This document shows, piece by piece, positions 1 to 8,518 of a DNA stretch of 64,000 bases. Origin of the DNA: Pseudomonas muyukensis. GTDB lineage: Bacteria > Pseudomonadota > Gammaproteobacteria > Pseudomonadales > Pseudomonadaceae. Position numbers and translations under genes: made by a program. Position 1 is the stretch's first letter. Each line of letters begins with the position of its first letter. The DNA lies in assembly GCF_019139535.1 (NCBI RefSeq), contig NZ_CP077073.1, positions 3,376,501 through 3,440,500 on the forward strand. The letters are read 5' to 3'. The notes beneath the pieces are model-generated. The model made no database searches. It was not told the origin of the DNA and saw only the letters and a list, made by a program, of their open reading frames with translations.

Positions 1-78
1 GTACCAGCGGGTGCGCAGCGCCCAGGGATCGTCATTGTTGGCGTACAGGTCGGCGAAATACTGCGCGTCGAGGCTCAT
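1..78 (-). CDS. Class I SAM-dependent methyltransferase, N-terminal fragment (gene runs off the left edge)
   Basis: Only the first 26 codons lie in the window. The peptide contains YFADLYANNDDPW and RTRWY, an N-terminal signature I associate with NodS-like SAM methyltransferases of pseudomonads. An AGGGA ribosome-binding site precedes the ATG. The gene starts 12 bp after the stop of the PIG-L deacetylase gene and is the last visible member of that operon. The catalytic domain is outside the window, so the family call rests on the N-terminus and on gene context. Confidence 0.6.
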   Translation of the reverse strand, partial: MSLDAQYFADLYANNDDPWALRTRWY

Positions 79-90
79 GGCGATTCCCTT

Positions 91-846
91 TTACAAGAAC
101 ATCAGTTCGAAAGGTTGCAGCAGGCACTCCAGCAAGCGCGGCGCCAGGACCGGCGGGCGCCCGTCGTCGGCCTGCACCTGGCTGGCATGGGCGGCCAGGG
201 CCTGGCGCTTGCGTGCCAGGCGGGTGTCGTCGAGCTGGATGCGCTGGGCCTGGGGCCAGGGCAGGCGCGCATCGTCCGGCTGCGCCCAGTGCCAGGCCCA
301 TACCGGCGCTTCGGCCAGTTGCGCCTGGCGCGCCTGGGCCGCCTGGGCACAGGCGCGCCCTGCCGCTTCATGGTCGCAGTGACCATCGCCGCGCCAGGTG
401 CTCAGCAGCAGGTCGTCGGGCTTGAGCAACTGGTTGAGGTGGTTGACCAGGAAGGCTTCGTCGCGGGGCAGGGCGCCGTCCTTCAGGTGCAGGCGGCGCC
501 ACTCCAGGCGGCTGAGGTCAAGGTCCAGTTGTTGCAGGGCGTGGCGGCTCTCCAGCGGGCGCTGGCGGCGCAGGCGATGTTCGGTCCAGCGCGCGGAGCC
601 TGGGTGGCTGCCTTCGCCGTCCGTGACCGAGATGATGACCAGGTCCTGTTCACGCCCGCCAAAGCCTGCCAGCAGGCCGCCGGCCATCAGGACCTCATCG
701 TCCGGGTGCGGTGCCACCAGCACCAGGCGCCTGCCTGGCGGGCACAGTTGCTCGGGCCGGAGCCAGCGGGCCCGGGCCAGGTGCGCGCTATGCTGCCAGG
801 CGCTCCACGGTGTGCCTTGGCTGGCCTGAATCAGGTTCTCGCTCAT
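91..846 (-). CDS. PIG-L family (LmbE-like) zinc deacetylase
   Basis: A 251-aa protein of the PIG-L/LmbE superfamily, zinc enzymes that remove acetyl groups from N-acetylglucosaminyl or related N-acyl amino-sugar substrates. The metal site is visible: PHPDDE at residues 46-51 (His47, Asp50) and GHCDHE at 155-160 (His159 as third ligand). No signal peptide is evident, so it is probably cytoplasmic. Its ATG overlaps the stop of the upstream acyl-CoA dehydrogenase-like gene (ATGA), and a methyltransferase gene follows 12 bp downstream. A deacetylase, a dehydrogenase-like protein and a methyltransferase together suggest tailoring of a small amino-sugar or lipid-linked metabolite. The substrate is unknown. 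Confidence 0.85.
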   Translation of the reverse strand: MSENLIQASQGTPWSAWQHSAHLARARWLRPEQLCPPGRRLVLVAPHPDDEVLMAGGLLAGFGGREQDLVIISVTDGEGSHPGSARWTEHRLRRQRPLESRHALQQLDLDLSRLEWRRLHLKDGALPRDEAFLVNHLNQLLKPDDLLLSTWRGDGHCDHEAAGRACAQAAQARQAQLAEAPVWAWHWAQPDDARLPWPQAQRIQLDDTRLARKRQALAAHASQVQADDGRPPVLAPRLLECLLQPFELMFL

Positions 847-1886
847 AGCTGCCAGGCCCCCGCGGGCACTGCGGTCACCTGGCGCCCAAGTTCGGCCAGG
901 TCACGCTCGGCATGGCTCTGGCGCAGGAACACCGGCAGGTCGGCGCTGAGCCGGGCGAAATGGCTGCTGCGGCAATACGGCGTGGCGCCCAGCGCCCGGC
1001 CGACATGTCGAATGACCTGCTCCACTGCCTGCTCCACCTGGGCGCGGGTACGGCGCACCTCGAAGCTGGCATCGGCCCGTGGCTGGCGGTCGATCCAGCT
1101 GGCACATTCGCGCAGCGCGGCGCGGGCGCCATACAAGGCACCGTCCACGGCGCCCAGATGAGCATCGGCGTGCACATCCGCGCGCGGCTTGCGGCAATGC
1201 TCGCGCAAGTAATCGGCCAGCGCCTCGGCGGCGCCATACCAGCAGGCGGCGATGCCGGCGCCACCGTGCCAGAAGCCTGGGCGCGACAAATATTGGCCTG
1301 CAGCGCCCACGGCCACGCCCGGTGAGTCGTCGAACTCGACGGCCACGCTGGTGGTGGTGCCCATGCCCACCGCCTGCCAGTCATCGGCCTGGATCCGTTG
1401 GCTAGGGTCGGACAACTCGATGGCCACCAACTGCGATTGCGCCTGGGCGTCCCAGGCGGTGATCAACGCCCGGTCGATCTGCAGGGCCCCGGAGCACCAG
1501 GCCTTGCGCCCTTGCAGGCGTACCTGCGTGCCTTCGCGGCCAACGATCCGGGTCCGGGCGTCGGCTGGCTCGGCTGCCCACATGCCCCAGATGCCGTCTG
1601 CCGCCAGGTGTGCGGCGCCACATTCGGCGAGGATCGCCAAGGCGTCGGTATGGCCTTCGTAGAGCTTGGCCAGGGTCAGGTCGCAACCGGCGATGCGCGC
1701 CAGGGTCTGCCAGCGCTTTAGGGTATTGCCTTGGCCGGGCAGGGGCAGCAGGTCGAGGTGGTCGGCCTGCAGTGCCTGCAACAGTTCCGGCAGGCGGGTA
1801 TCGAGGTCGAGCGCCCGCGGCCGCGTGCCGAAGCGCCGCAGCAGGCAGTCGAGGTGGGTCAGGTCGAAATCCTGGACGATGCTCAT
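843..1886 (-). CDS. Acyl-CoA dehydrogenase-like protein
   Basis: A 347-aa protein resembling the acyl-CoA dehydrogenase fold: helical N-terminal part, beta middle domain around residues 110-200 (GRKAWCSGA, VGMGTTTSV), and a helical C-terminal half. It is shorter than typical family members (about 380 aa), and I could not identify the usual catalytic glutamate with confidence. It may be a divergent FAD enzyme rather than a beta-oxidation dehydrogenase. I chose the ATG at 1886 because its ATGA overlaps the stop of the upstream membrane-protein gene; a longer in-frame extension would cover that gene. The downstream PIG-L gene overlaps its stop by 4 bp. Confidence 0.75.
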   Translation of the reverse strand: MSIVQDFDLTHLDCLLRRFGTRPRALDLDTRLPELLQALQADHLDLLPLPGQGNTLKRWQTLARIAGCDLTLAKLYEGHTDALAILAECGAAHLAADGIWGMWAAEPADARTRIVGREGTQVRLQGRKAWCSGALQIDRALITAWDAQAQSQLVAIELSDPSQRIQADDWQAVGMGTTTSVAVEFDDSPGVAVGAAGQYLSRPGFWHGGAGIAACWYGAAEALADYLREHCRKPRADVHADAHLGAVDGALYGARAALRECASWIDRQPRADASFEVRRTRAQVEQAVEQVIRHVGRALGATPYCRSSHFARLSADLPVFLRQSHAERDLAELGRQVTAVPAGAWQL

Positions 1887-2131
1887 GGGCTCGGTTCCCC
1901 TTGGGTGTTCTTCTTCCAGCCACGCAGGTTCATGGCGCACAGGCAAAACTGCAGGACGATCAGGGCCCAGGCCTGTACCTGCCAGCCCCAGGCCACCCAC
2001 AGCACATTGCTGCTGATGAAAAAACAGAAGCCGACGCGGCGCCGGCATGGCCGCCGCGAGCCGATGCACCAGGCTGCGGCTACGGTCAGCAGCATCGCCG
2101 GCCATTGCAGCAGATCGAGCAGCAGCCCCAT
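1883..2131 (-). CDS. Small integral membrane protein of unknown function
   Basis: An 82-aa hydrophobic protein with about three predicted membrane segments (residues ~3-22, ~32-50 and ~52-70) and a short basic tail (GWKKNTQGEPSP). The ATG at 2131 shares a base with the ligD stop (TGATG), and its stop overlaps the next ATG by 4 bp. Both ends are therefore fixed by coupling, which argues for a real gene. The length and helix pattern loosely recall PnuC-like or SemiSWEET-like half-transporters, but I see no diagnostic motif. Confidence 0.65.
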   Translation of the reverse strand: MGLLLDLLQWPAMLLTVAAAWCIGSRRPCRRRVGFCFFISSNVLWVAWGWQVQAWALIVLQFCLCAMNLRGWKKNTQGEPSP

Positions 2132-4596
2132 CAGGCCAGACCAAGCTGCTTGCGCATGCGCTGGGTGATCGACTGCCGGGTGGTGGTCATCTCGGCCCAG
2201 GGATCGTCGACCTCAGCCAACCGCTCGCGCAGATTGTCGATGTTCCACTGGTTGGCGCCCTTGAGCAGGGGCAGTTCGTCACGCCAGATCGGCACCGATA
2301 CCGGCAGCCCCTCACGGGCGCGCAGGGAGTAGGCGGCGACGGTGGTGGCGCCTTTGCCGTTGCGCAGGTAGTCGATGAAGATCCGCCCCACCCGGTTCTT
2401 CGGCCCCGACACTGCGCTGAGGCGGTCGGGGAACAGGCCGGCCATGTGCTCGACCAGGGCATGGCTGAAGTCTTTCACTTCGTCCCAGCCGGCACGGCGC
2501 GTCAGTGGCACCACCAGGTGCATGCCTTTGCCGCCGCTGGTCTTGAGAAACACCTTCAGGCCCAGTTCATCGAGCAAGGCCAGGGTCAGCTGGGTGGCCT
2601 CGAGCATGGCCTTCCATGGCAGCGCAGGATCGGGGTCAAGGTCCAGGACGAAACGGTCGGGGCGCTGGAAGTCCTTGTCGGTGGCATTCCAGGTGTGCAG
2701 CTCGAGCATGTTCATCTGCACCGCGCCAAGCAGGCTGTCGGCGCGGTTGAGCACCATCGCCGCCTGGCCGGCCTGGGCCTTGGTGTAGCTGACAACCTGG
2801 GGAATAGGCAGCTGCCCGGCGTTTTTCTGGAAGAACAGCTCGCCACCCAGGCCGTCCGGCGCCCGCACCAAGGCCACCGGCCTGTGCTTGAGCTGCGGCA
2901 ACAGCCAGTCGGCCACCTGGGCATAGTACGCAGCCACTTGCCGCTTGGTGGCGCCGCAGGTGGCGTCGATGACACGCTCGGGGTGGGTCAGGCGCAGTGT
3001 GCCCAACGCGTCGAGCGGCGCCTTGGCGGCTTGCTTGGCTGGCATGGCGCGCTCCAGGTCGATGGCGGTGGCGGGTTTGTCGTCGCGCAGGCCGTGGAAC
3101 ACCGAATGGCGCACGATGCCTTCGCGGGTCATTTGCGCATAGGCCACTTCTGCCAGCAATTGCGGCCTGAGCCAGTGCACGCCACGGGCTTCGGCGCCGG
3201 TTGGCGGCTTGGGCAACGCCGGCTGGCTGATTTCCAGGGGGGCCAAGCGCGCATGCAGGGTGTCCAGGGTCGTGGCGCTGAAGCCAGTGCCCACCTTGCC
3301 GGCATAACGCAACTGCCCGCCGTCGGGGTCATGCAAGGCCAGCAACAGGGCACCAAACCCAGTACGGCTGCCTTTGGGCTCAGTGAAGCCGACGATCACG
3401 AACTCCTGGCGCTGCTTGCACTTGAGCTTGATCCAGTCGCTGCTGCGCCGGCCTGAGTAGGGGCTGCCCAGGCGTTTGCCGATCAGCCCCTCCAGGCCTA
3501 GTCGACAGGCGCTGTCGAGCAGCGAGTCGACCGGCTGCTCGAAGGCTTCGGAAAACTTCAGCCGTTCGCTGGCATTGTGCTCGAGCAGTCGCTCCAGGGC
3601 CCAGCGCCGATCTTGCACGGGTAATGAGCGAAGATCCCGGCCGCCCAGGTAGGGCAAGTCGAACAGGTAGTAGGTGATCGGTTCGTCATGTTCGGTGTCG
3701 AAGGCGTTCTGCAAGGCCTGGAAATCCGCCACGCCATTGCCGTCGACCACCACCATTTCACCGTCCAGCCACGCCGAGTCCAGGCCCAGCGCCTGCAACG
3801 CCGCGACTTGCTGCGGCATCTTCGCGCTCCAGTCATGGCCATTGCGGGTGAACAACCGCACCTTGCCTGCGGCGATCTGTGCCATGATCCGGTAGCCATC
3901 GAACTTGACCTCGTAGCACCAGTCACCGCCGGGTGGCGAATCCACCAGGGTGGCCAACTGCGGTTGCAGACGCTCGGGCAGGGCCTGCGCCTGCGCCATG
4001 CCGAGGCGCTTGGGCGCCTGCTTGGCGGCGCGCCGCGGCAACAGGGTGCGTTCACTGAGCACGCTGTCGGGCAGGGCGTCGACAATGCGGTAGTCAGCTT
4101 CGTTGCGCGCCTGCGGGTCGTTGGCCTTGACCAGCATCCACTGCTCCTTCTTGCCCGCCAGATGAGTGCGAAACAGGTTCCACACCCCCGAGAGCTTCTC
4201 GCCTTGCAGGCGAAAGCGCAGCTTGCCCTTGGCATAGGCCTCGCGCGGGTCGCCCTCGGGCTCCCAGATGCCCCGGTCCCAGACGATCACGTCACCGGCG
4301 CCGTAGTGGCCCTCGGGGATATGGCCTTCGAAGTCGGCATAGTCCAGCGGATGGTCTTCGACGTGCACCGCCAGCCGACGCACCTTGGGGTCCAGTGACG
4401 GGCCCTTGGGAATGGCCCAGCTTTTCAAGGTGCCGTCGAGCTCCAGGCGAAAGTCGTAGTGCAGGTGGCTGGCAGCGTGCTTCTGGATGCAGTACTGCAG
4501 GGCATGGGCGCGGCGCGCGCGGTTGCGCTTGGCAGCCGGCTCCGGGGTGGCGTTGAAGTCGCGCTTGCGCTGGTACTCCTGCAGGGGCTTGGCCAT
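2131..4596 (-). CDS. ligD: ATP-dependent DNA ligase D (phosphoesterase-ligase-polymerase)
   Basis: An 821-aa multidomain enzyme of bacterial non-homologous end joining. The order is the pseudomonad one: 3'-phosphoesterase at about residues 30-175 (HYDFRLELDG; HIPEGHYGAG), ATP-dependent ligase at about 215-500 with adenylation motif KFDGYR (Lys231) and LDGE at 277-280, and archaeo-eukaryotic-primase-type polymerase at about 535-815 with the metal-binding DLDPD at 652-656. The ATG at 4596 is chosen because it opens the typical basic leader. Upstream in-frame codons run into the divergent gene region. The family works with Ku, but no ku gene is visible in this window. Its stop is coupled to the membrane-protein gene downstream. 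Confidence 0.96.
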   Translation of the reverse strand: MAKPLQEYQRKRDFNATPEPAAKRNRARRAHALQYCIQKHAASHLHYDFRLELDGTLKSWAIPKGPSLDPKVRRLAVHVEDHPLDYADFEGHIPEGHYGAGDVIVWDRGIWEPEGDPREAYAKGKLRFRLQGEKLSGVWNLFRTHLAGKKEQWMLVKANDPQARNEADYRIVDALPDSVLSERTLLPRRAAKQAPKRLGMAQAQALPERLQPQLATLVDSPPGGDWCYEVKFDGYRIMAQIAAGKVRLFTRNGHDWSAKMPQQVAALQALGLDSAWLDGEMVVVDGNGVADFQALQNAFDTEHDEPITYYLFDLPYLGGRDLRSLPVQDRRWALERLLEHNASERLKFSEAFEQPVDSLLDSACRLGLEGLIGKRLGSPYSGRRSSDWIKLKCKQRQEFVIVGFTEPKGSRTGFGALLLALHDPDGGQLRYAGKVGTGFSATTLDTLHARLAPLEISQPALPKPPTGAEARGVHWLRPQLLAEVAYAQMTREGIVRHSVFHGLRDDKPATAIDLERAMPAKQAAKAPLDALGTLRLTHPERVIDATCGATKRQVAAYYAQVADWLLPQLKHRPVALVRAPDGLGGELFFQKNAGQLPIPQVVSYTKAQAGQAAMVLNRADSLLGAVQMNMLELHTWNATDKDFQRPDRFVLDLDPDPALPWKAMLEATQLTLALLDELGLKVFLKTSGGKGMHLVVPLTRRAGWDEVKDFSHALVEHMAGLFPDRLSAVSGPKNRVGRIFIDYLRNGKGATTVAAYSLRAREGLPVSVPIWRDELPLLKGANQWNIDNLRERLAEVDDPWAEMTTTRQSITQRMRKQLGLA

Positions 4597-4764
4597 GGCG
4601 GGCTCCGGACGGTTCGCGGGTCTCTTGGTTGGGAGGGGGTGGGCTGGGGCGGAGTTCAAAAAAATGCTGCGGGCACTGGTAACGAGCGCATGCGGGATAA
4701 AACTCTGAATCATTTGCCGACCAAGGCAGTCGACCGCCATGAGCCCCACTGAAGGAGACCTGCC

Positions 4765-5226
4765 ATGGCCAGACCCAAAGACCCCACCAGCGCTGCCGAG
4801 ATCGACGACACCGAGGACCGCATGGGCAGCGTCCATGAACTGGATTTCAGCGAGCGCCGCGACGCGCGCCAGGGCCGGATCGGCGACCAGCGCCCGGCCC
4901 GCGAGCTGGCCCAGGACTACCCGCCACGGCGCGTCGCCGAGGGCGGCATGACCGGCGGTGAAGCGCTCAGCGACAGCGCCCACGAGGACAATGTCACCCT
5001 CGACGACCTGAGCCCCGACACCCTGTTCGACCAAAGCGGTGCCCGCGATGCCGATGAGCCGGGTCTGGGTGGCCCGGCAGACAAGCATCTGCGCCACGTC
5101 GAGGCCGATGAGATCGGTGGCGGCATCGGCCTCGATGAAGCCGAGCTGGCACGTTCCGCGCCGCTCGACGGCCGACCTTGGACGGACGACGTATCCCGTG
5201 AAGACGACGAAGGGAGAAACCACTGA
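4765..5226 (+). CDS. Acidic, probably disordered protein beside ligD
   Basis: A 153-aa, very Asp/Glu/Arg-rich protein with low hydrophobicity, a DRMGSVHELDFSERRD motif near residue 23 and SDSAHEDNVTLDDLSPDTLF in the middle. I believe homologues in pseudomonads carry the label 'phosphotransferase system HPr-related', but I see no HPr fold or phosphorylatable His motif and would not use that name. A good GAAGGAG ribosome-binding site lies 7 bp before the ATG. The stop shares bases with the metallothionein start (TGATG), so the two are co-translated. The gene is divergent from ligD. Role unknown; stress-related by context only. Confidence 0.75.
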   Translation: MARPKDPTSAAEIDDTEDRMGSVHELDFSERRDARQGRIGDQRPARELAQDYPPRRVAEGGMTGGEALSDSAHEDNVTLDDLSPDTLFDQSGARDADEPGLGGPADKHLRHVEADEIGGGIGLDEAELARSAPLDGRPWTDDVSREDDEGRNH

Positions 5227-5456
5227 TGAACGAGCAAAGGTGTTCCTGCAACCACTGTTCCTGCACCGTCGACGCCAACGCCGTGGTCCAGGATGGCAAG
5301 GCCTATTGCTGCGAGGCCTGCGCCTCGGGCCACCGCGATGGCGAGCCTTGCCGCATGGCTGACTGCAAGTGCGGCGAGATGACCCAGCCCAGGGAGCGCA
5401 ATGTCGACAATGCGCTGGATGAAACCTTCCCGGCCAGTGATCCGATTTCACCTTGA
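5226..5456 (+). CDS. Bacterial metallothionein
   Basis: A 76-aa protein with ten cysteines at 6, 8, 11, 13, 28, 29, 32, 42, 47 and 49, in the arrangement of the SmtA/BmtA/PmtA family (CSCNHCSC ... YCCEAC ... CKCG). It also has histidines at 10 and 36 that can join the metal cluster. Family members bind Zn, Cd or Cu in the cytosol and buffer metals or oxidants. The C-terminal tail, about 25 residues after the last cysteine (ALDETFPASDP), is the type seen in Pseudomonas versions. It is translationally coupled to the acidic protein upstream and ends just before a strong hairpin. Confidence 0.93.
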   Translation: MNEQRCSCNHCSCTVDANAVVQDGKAYCCEACASGHRDGEPCRMADCKCGEMTQPRERNVDNALDETFPASDPISP

Positions 5457-5472
5457 TGGGTAGGGCGGGGCA

Positions 5473-5516
5473 GGCCCGTTCCCAGCAATGCTTACAGGCA
5501 TTCATGGGAACGGGCC
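5473..5516. terminator. Bidirectional hairpin between convergent genes
   Basis: Arms GGCCCGTTCCC (5473-5483) and GGGAACGGGCC (5506-5516) pair perfectly, and the loop holds a second stem AATGC/GCATT. It lies between the metallothionein stop and the stop of the convergent Rho-N-like gene. There is no long T tract, so it is terminator-like by position and stem strength only. Confidence 0.55.
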
Positions 5517-5523
5517 GACGCCA

Positions 5524-5898
5524 TCAGCCCTTGCGCAGCGCCTCGATCAATTCTGCCTTGCGCATACGCGAACGCCCGGCGATCGCCTGCTGGCGCGCGC
5601 GCTCCAGCAACTGGGCCACGGTCATGTCCTCCAGGCGCTGCCCCGGGCGGGCCAGCCCTTGCTTGGTGGCCACCGCGCGACGCGCCGAGGAGGCGCGCGA
5701 CCTGGCCTTGGCAGCAGGGCTTTTGGTCTGCCCCGAGCCGCCCTTGCGCTCGCCCCCACCGGACTGCTTGTTGACCGTGGCCCAGGCCCGCGCCTCGGCC
5801 TGGTCCTTGGGCACGCCTTGGCTTTGGTAACTGTCCTCGATATGTTCAGCCTTGCGTTTCTGTTTGTCGGTGTACTTGTCTTTGTCTCCACGGGGCAT
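5524..5898 (-). CDS. Basic protein with C-terminal Rho-N/SAP-like domain
   Basis: A 124-aa lysine/arginine-rich protein. The N-terminal half carries DKYTDKQKRKAEHIEDSY and ARAWATVNKQSGGG, a signature shared with ChaB-like or 'plasmid stabilization' annotated proteins of pseudomonads. The C-terminal 35 residues (MTVAQLLERARQ, MRKAELIEAL) look like a Rho N-terminal/SAP helix-extension-helix, a nucleic-acid-binding fold. AGGAG precedes the ATG at 5898; the longer in-frame start at 5952 would overlap the upstream gene. I infer nucleic-acid binding. The plasmid-stability name is inherited annotation with no support here. Confidence 0.7.
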   Translation of the reverse strand: MPRGDKDKYTDKQKRKAEHIEDSYQSQGVPKDQAEARAWATVNKQSGGGERKGGSGQTKSPAAKARSRASSARRAVATKQGLARPGQRLEDMTVAQLLERARQQAIAGRSRMRKAELIEALRKG

Positions 5899-5915
5899 GG
5901 GGGTTCTCCTTGCGT

Positions 5916-6344
5916 TCAGTGGGTCTGCCAGATGCCATCGTTGCGTTGGCAATCGCTGCGTGCCTGGCCCAGGCTCGGGGTGTCGTAGTAGTAGGTGATG
6001 ATCCGCGCCTCCTTGGGGACGGCGGGGCGCGTGGCGGGTTCGTCACGGCCGGCCGCGTCGGGATTGGCCAGGGTTTCCTGGGTCAACGGCGCGATGCAAC
6101 TGCCGACGCTGCCGTCGGCGCAGCGTTCTACCGGGCGCTTGCGGCTGTTGAGCATTTCCTTGCTTTGGTTGCTGCAGGGCCAGGCAATCGCTTCGGCGGG
6201 CATGTTGCCGAAGCTGTAACAGGTATGCCCCTGCACCGGCTTGACCGATTCGCTGGACGACTGGGTGACGACGTCGCAGCTGGCGGCTTGTGCCTGGCCG
6301 CCGGCGAGGCCGACGAGCAGGCTGAACAGCAGAATCGTTCGCAT
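5916..6344 (-). CDS. Secreted hypothetical protein
   Basis: A 142-aa protein with a clear Sec signal peptide (LLFSLLVGLAGGQAQA, cleavage about residue 21). The mature part has six cysteines, which could form disulfides in the periplasm. I recognise no domain. It lies 12 bp after the YbhN-like gene on the same strand and may be the last gene of the ybhNOP-type operon. Confidence 0.7.
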   Translation of the reverse strand: MRTILLFSLLVGLAGGQAQAASCDVVTQSSSESVKPVQGHTCYSFGNMPAEAIAWPCSNQSKEMLNSRKRPVERCADGSVGSCIAPLTQETLANPDAAGRDEPATRPAVPKEARIITYYYDTPSLGQARSDCQRNDGIWQTH

Positions 6345-6356
6345 GACAGATCTCCT

Positions 6357-7316
6357 TTAGCGCGCATCTGGCGCAGGTCTTGTCTGCTGGCGCAGGGCCT
6401 TGGCGCGTTTTTCCAGGACCAGGTAGGTGATCACCGCCAGCAGCAACGGGATCAGGTAGTACAACGTGCGGTAGCCCAACAGCGCCGCGACCAGGCTGCC
6501 TTGCCCGAGCTGGCCATGCAGCAGGGCCAGGAACACCGCTTCCAGCACGCCCAGCCCGGCGGGAATATGGGCGACCACGCCGGCCACGCAACTGATCAAC
6601 AGCACGCCGAGCACCGACGGATAGAACAAATCGGCCGGCAGCAGCAGGTGGATCAGGGCCGCCATCAATGCCCAATTGCTCGCGCCCAAGGCCACCTGGC
6701 ACAGCGCCAGGCGCAGCGAGGGCAGGGTGATCTCATGCCCACGCAGGTGCCAGGTACGGCGCCTGGCGAATGCGCAAGCCAACAGGTAGGCCACCGCCAC
6801 GGCGATCATCAGCCCGCCGACCAGGCGCAGGCCGCCGGCGCCCAGCGCCCAACTGGCCGGTAACTTGACCTGGCCCAGGGCGAACACCGTGCCGGCCAGC
6901 AGCAGGTAGCCCATCCAGTTGGTCAACAGGCCCAGGGTGAGGATGCGGGTAATGGTCGGGGTATCCAGGCCCAGGCGGCTGTACAGCCGATAGCGCAGGG
7001 CGACACCGCCGACCCAGGTGGTGAAGTTGAGGTTGAATGCGTAGCACACGAACGCCACCGGCAGTACCTGGCGCGCCGGCAACCGATGCCCGGTGTAGGC
7101 CCGCGCCAGCAAGTCGTAGCTGGCGAACACCAGGTAGCTGCACAGGGCCAGCAGCAGGCCCAGGCCCAAGGTGGCGGGCTGGTAGGCCAGCAGCGATTGG
7201 CGCACGTCCTGCCAGTCCAGGTTGCGCGCCAGCACCAACAGCAGGCTCGGCACCAGCACGATGAACAGCAGGGTCAGCAGGCGCTTGCCCCAGACCTGCC
7301 ACGGTTTGCCTGCCAT
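6357..7316 (-). CDS. UPF0104/LPG-flippase-like membrane protein (YbhN-type)
   Basis: A 319-aa polytopic membrane protein with about eight hydrophobic segments. It belongs to the lysylphosphatidylglycerol synthase transmembrane-region family (COG0392; E. coli YbhN), members of which are thought to translocate phospholipids. Recognisable pieces are NLDWQDVRQSL after the first helix and HIPAGLGVLEAVFL near the C-terminus, the latter characteristic of the family. The start at 7316 overlaps the clsB stop (TGATG). The order with clsB and a YbhP-like gene matches E. coli ybhNOP. The soluble synthase domain of MprF is absent. Confidence 0.85.
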   Translation of the reverse strand: MAGKPWQVWGKRLLTLLFIVLVPSLLLVLARNLDWQDVRQSLLAYQPATLGLGLLLALCSYLVFASYDLLARAYTGHRLPARQVLPVAFVCYAFNLNFTTWVGGVALRYRLYSRLGLDTPTITRILTLGLLTNWMGYLLLAGTVFALGQVKLPASWALGAGGLRLVGGLMIAVAVAYLLACAFARRRTWHLRGHEITLPSLRLALCQVALGASNWALMAALIHLLLPADLFYPSVLGVLLISCVAGVVAHIPAGLGVLEAVFLALLHGQLGQGSLVAALLGYRTLYYLIPLLLAVITYLVLEKRAKALRQQTRPAPDAR

Positions 7317-8518
7317 CAGCTGTTGCCTCCGTGGTAGTTGGCCGTTGCCTCGTCCCCAGGGCGCAGCGAGGTGAGGCGCTGGCGGTGGGCCGGGAACCAG
7401 CCGGCAATGCGCGGGAAATAGCGGGTGATGTGAAACCCCAGGAAGATCAGCGGCGCGCGCCACCAGTAGCCGCGCACCATGCGCTCGAGCGTCACGACCT
7501 TGCACTGCCCGGCGGCCAGCTCGCTGAGGTGTTGGTACAAGCCTTGGTTGAAGGCCCGGTCGCGGATCAGCAGGTTGGCTTCCAGGTTGAACGACAAGCT
7601 CAACGGATCGAGGTTGCTCGAGCCAACCGTGGCCCATTCGTCGTCCACCAGCGCCACCTTGCCGTGTAGCGGGCGTTGGCAGTACTCGTGGATACGCACG
7701 TTGTCGCGCAGCAGGTAGTTGTAGAGCAGGCGCGACAGTGCCCGCACCCAGCGCATGTCCGGTTGGCCCTGGAGAATCAGGGTCACCTCGACGCCTCGGC
7801 GCGCGGCATTGCGCAACTCGCGCAGCAGGCGGTAGCCGGGGAAGAAGTAGGCATTGGCCACGACGATACGTGCGCGGGCCTGGCGAAAGGCCTGCAAGTA
7901 GTGCTGCTCGATGTCATTGCGGTGGCGCTGGTTGTCACGCACGGCCAGCAGCGCGCTGCAGCTACCGCTGGCGCGGGTGAGGGGGGTGACCTGGCTGGGC
8001 GTGCGCAACACCGCCGCCAGCAGCCGGCAACTGCTGGCATGCACCTGGGCCACCACCGGGCCTGTGACCTCGACGGCGTAGTCCTGCTTGGCCTGGGGCC
8101 CGAAGTCGGCGAGGTGATCGGCGCTGTAGTTGATGCCGCCAATGAACGCCCGCTGGCCGTCGATCACCAGGATCTTGCGGTGCAGGCGGCGGAACAGGTT
8201 AGTGCGCATGCCGACCAGGCGCGGCTGGGGGTCGAAGGCATGGAAGTGCACCCCGGCCTCGGTCATCGACGCCACGAAGGCATTGTCCAGGTCGGCCGTA
8301 CCGTAGCCATCCACCGCCACTTCCACCCGCACGCCACGGCGAGCAGCGTCGATCAGCACCTGGCGCAACGGCTGGCCGACCTTGTCGTCGTAGATGATGA
8401 AGGTTTCCAGGAGGATTTCCTCCTGGGCCTGGGCGATGGCGGCGAACACGCGCGGATAGTATTGCTCGCCGTTGACCAGCAGCTCGACCTGGTTGCCGTC
8501 CAGCCATTGCGCGGTCAT
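7316..8518 (-). CDS. clsB: Cardiolipin synthase B (PLD superfamily)
   Basis: A 400-aa phospholipase-D-superfamily enzyme with two HKD motifs: His113-x-Lys115-x4-Asp120 ([18 protein letters not shown]) and His285-x-Lys287-x4-Asp292 ([18 protein letters not shown]). It lacks the N-terminal transmembrane pair of ClsA, matching ClsB/YbhO. The family makes cardiolipin from phosphatidylglycerol at the inner membrane and can use other alcohol acceptors. Its ATG overlaps the stop of the YbhP-like gene (ATGA), and its stop overlaps the start of the flippase-like gene, so the three are translationally coupled. Confidence 0.93.
   Translation of the reverse strand: MTAQWLDGNQVELLVNGEQYYPRVFAAIAQAQEEILLETFIIYDDKVGQPLRQVLIDAARRGVRVEVAVDGYGTADLDNAFVASMTEAGVHFHAFDPQPRLVGMRTNLFRRLHRKILVIDGQRAFIGGINYSADHLADFGPQAKQDYAVEVTGPVVAQVHASSCRLLAAVLRTPSQVTPLTRASGSCSALLAVRDNQRHRNDIEQHYLQAFRQARARIVVANAYFFPGYRLLRELRNAARRGVEVTLILQGQPDMRWVRALSRLLYNYLLRDNVRIHEYCQRPLHGKVALVDDEWATVGSSNLDPLSLSFNLEANLLIRDRAFNQGLYQHLSELAAGQCKVVTLERMVRGYWWRAPLIFLGFHITRYFPRIAGWFPAHRQRLTSLRPGDEATANYHGGNS

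Noticed and set aside
2047..3456. Long plus-strand open frame opposite ligD
   Set aside because: The ligD strand has the polymerase and ligase motifs, and the antisense product is compositionally random.
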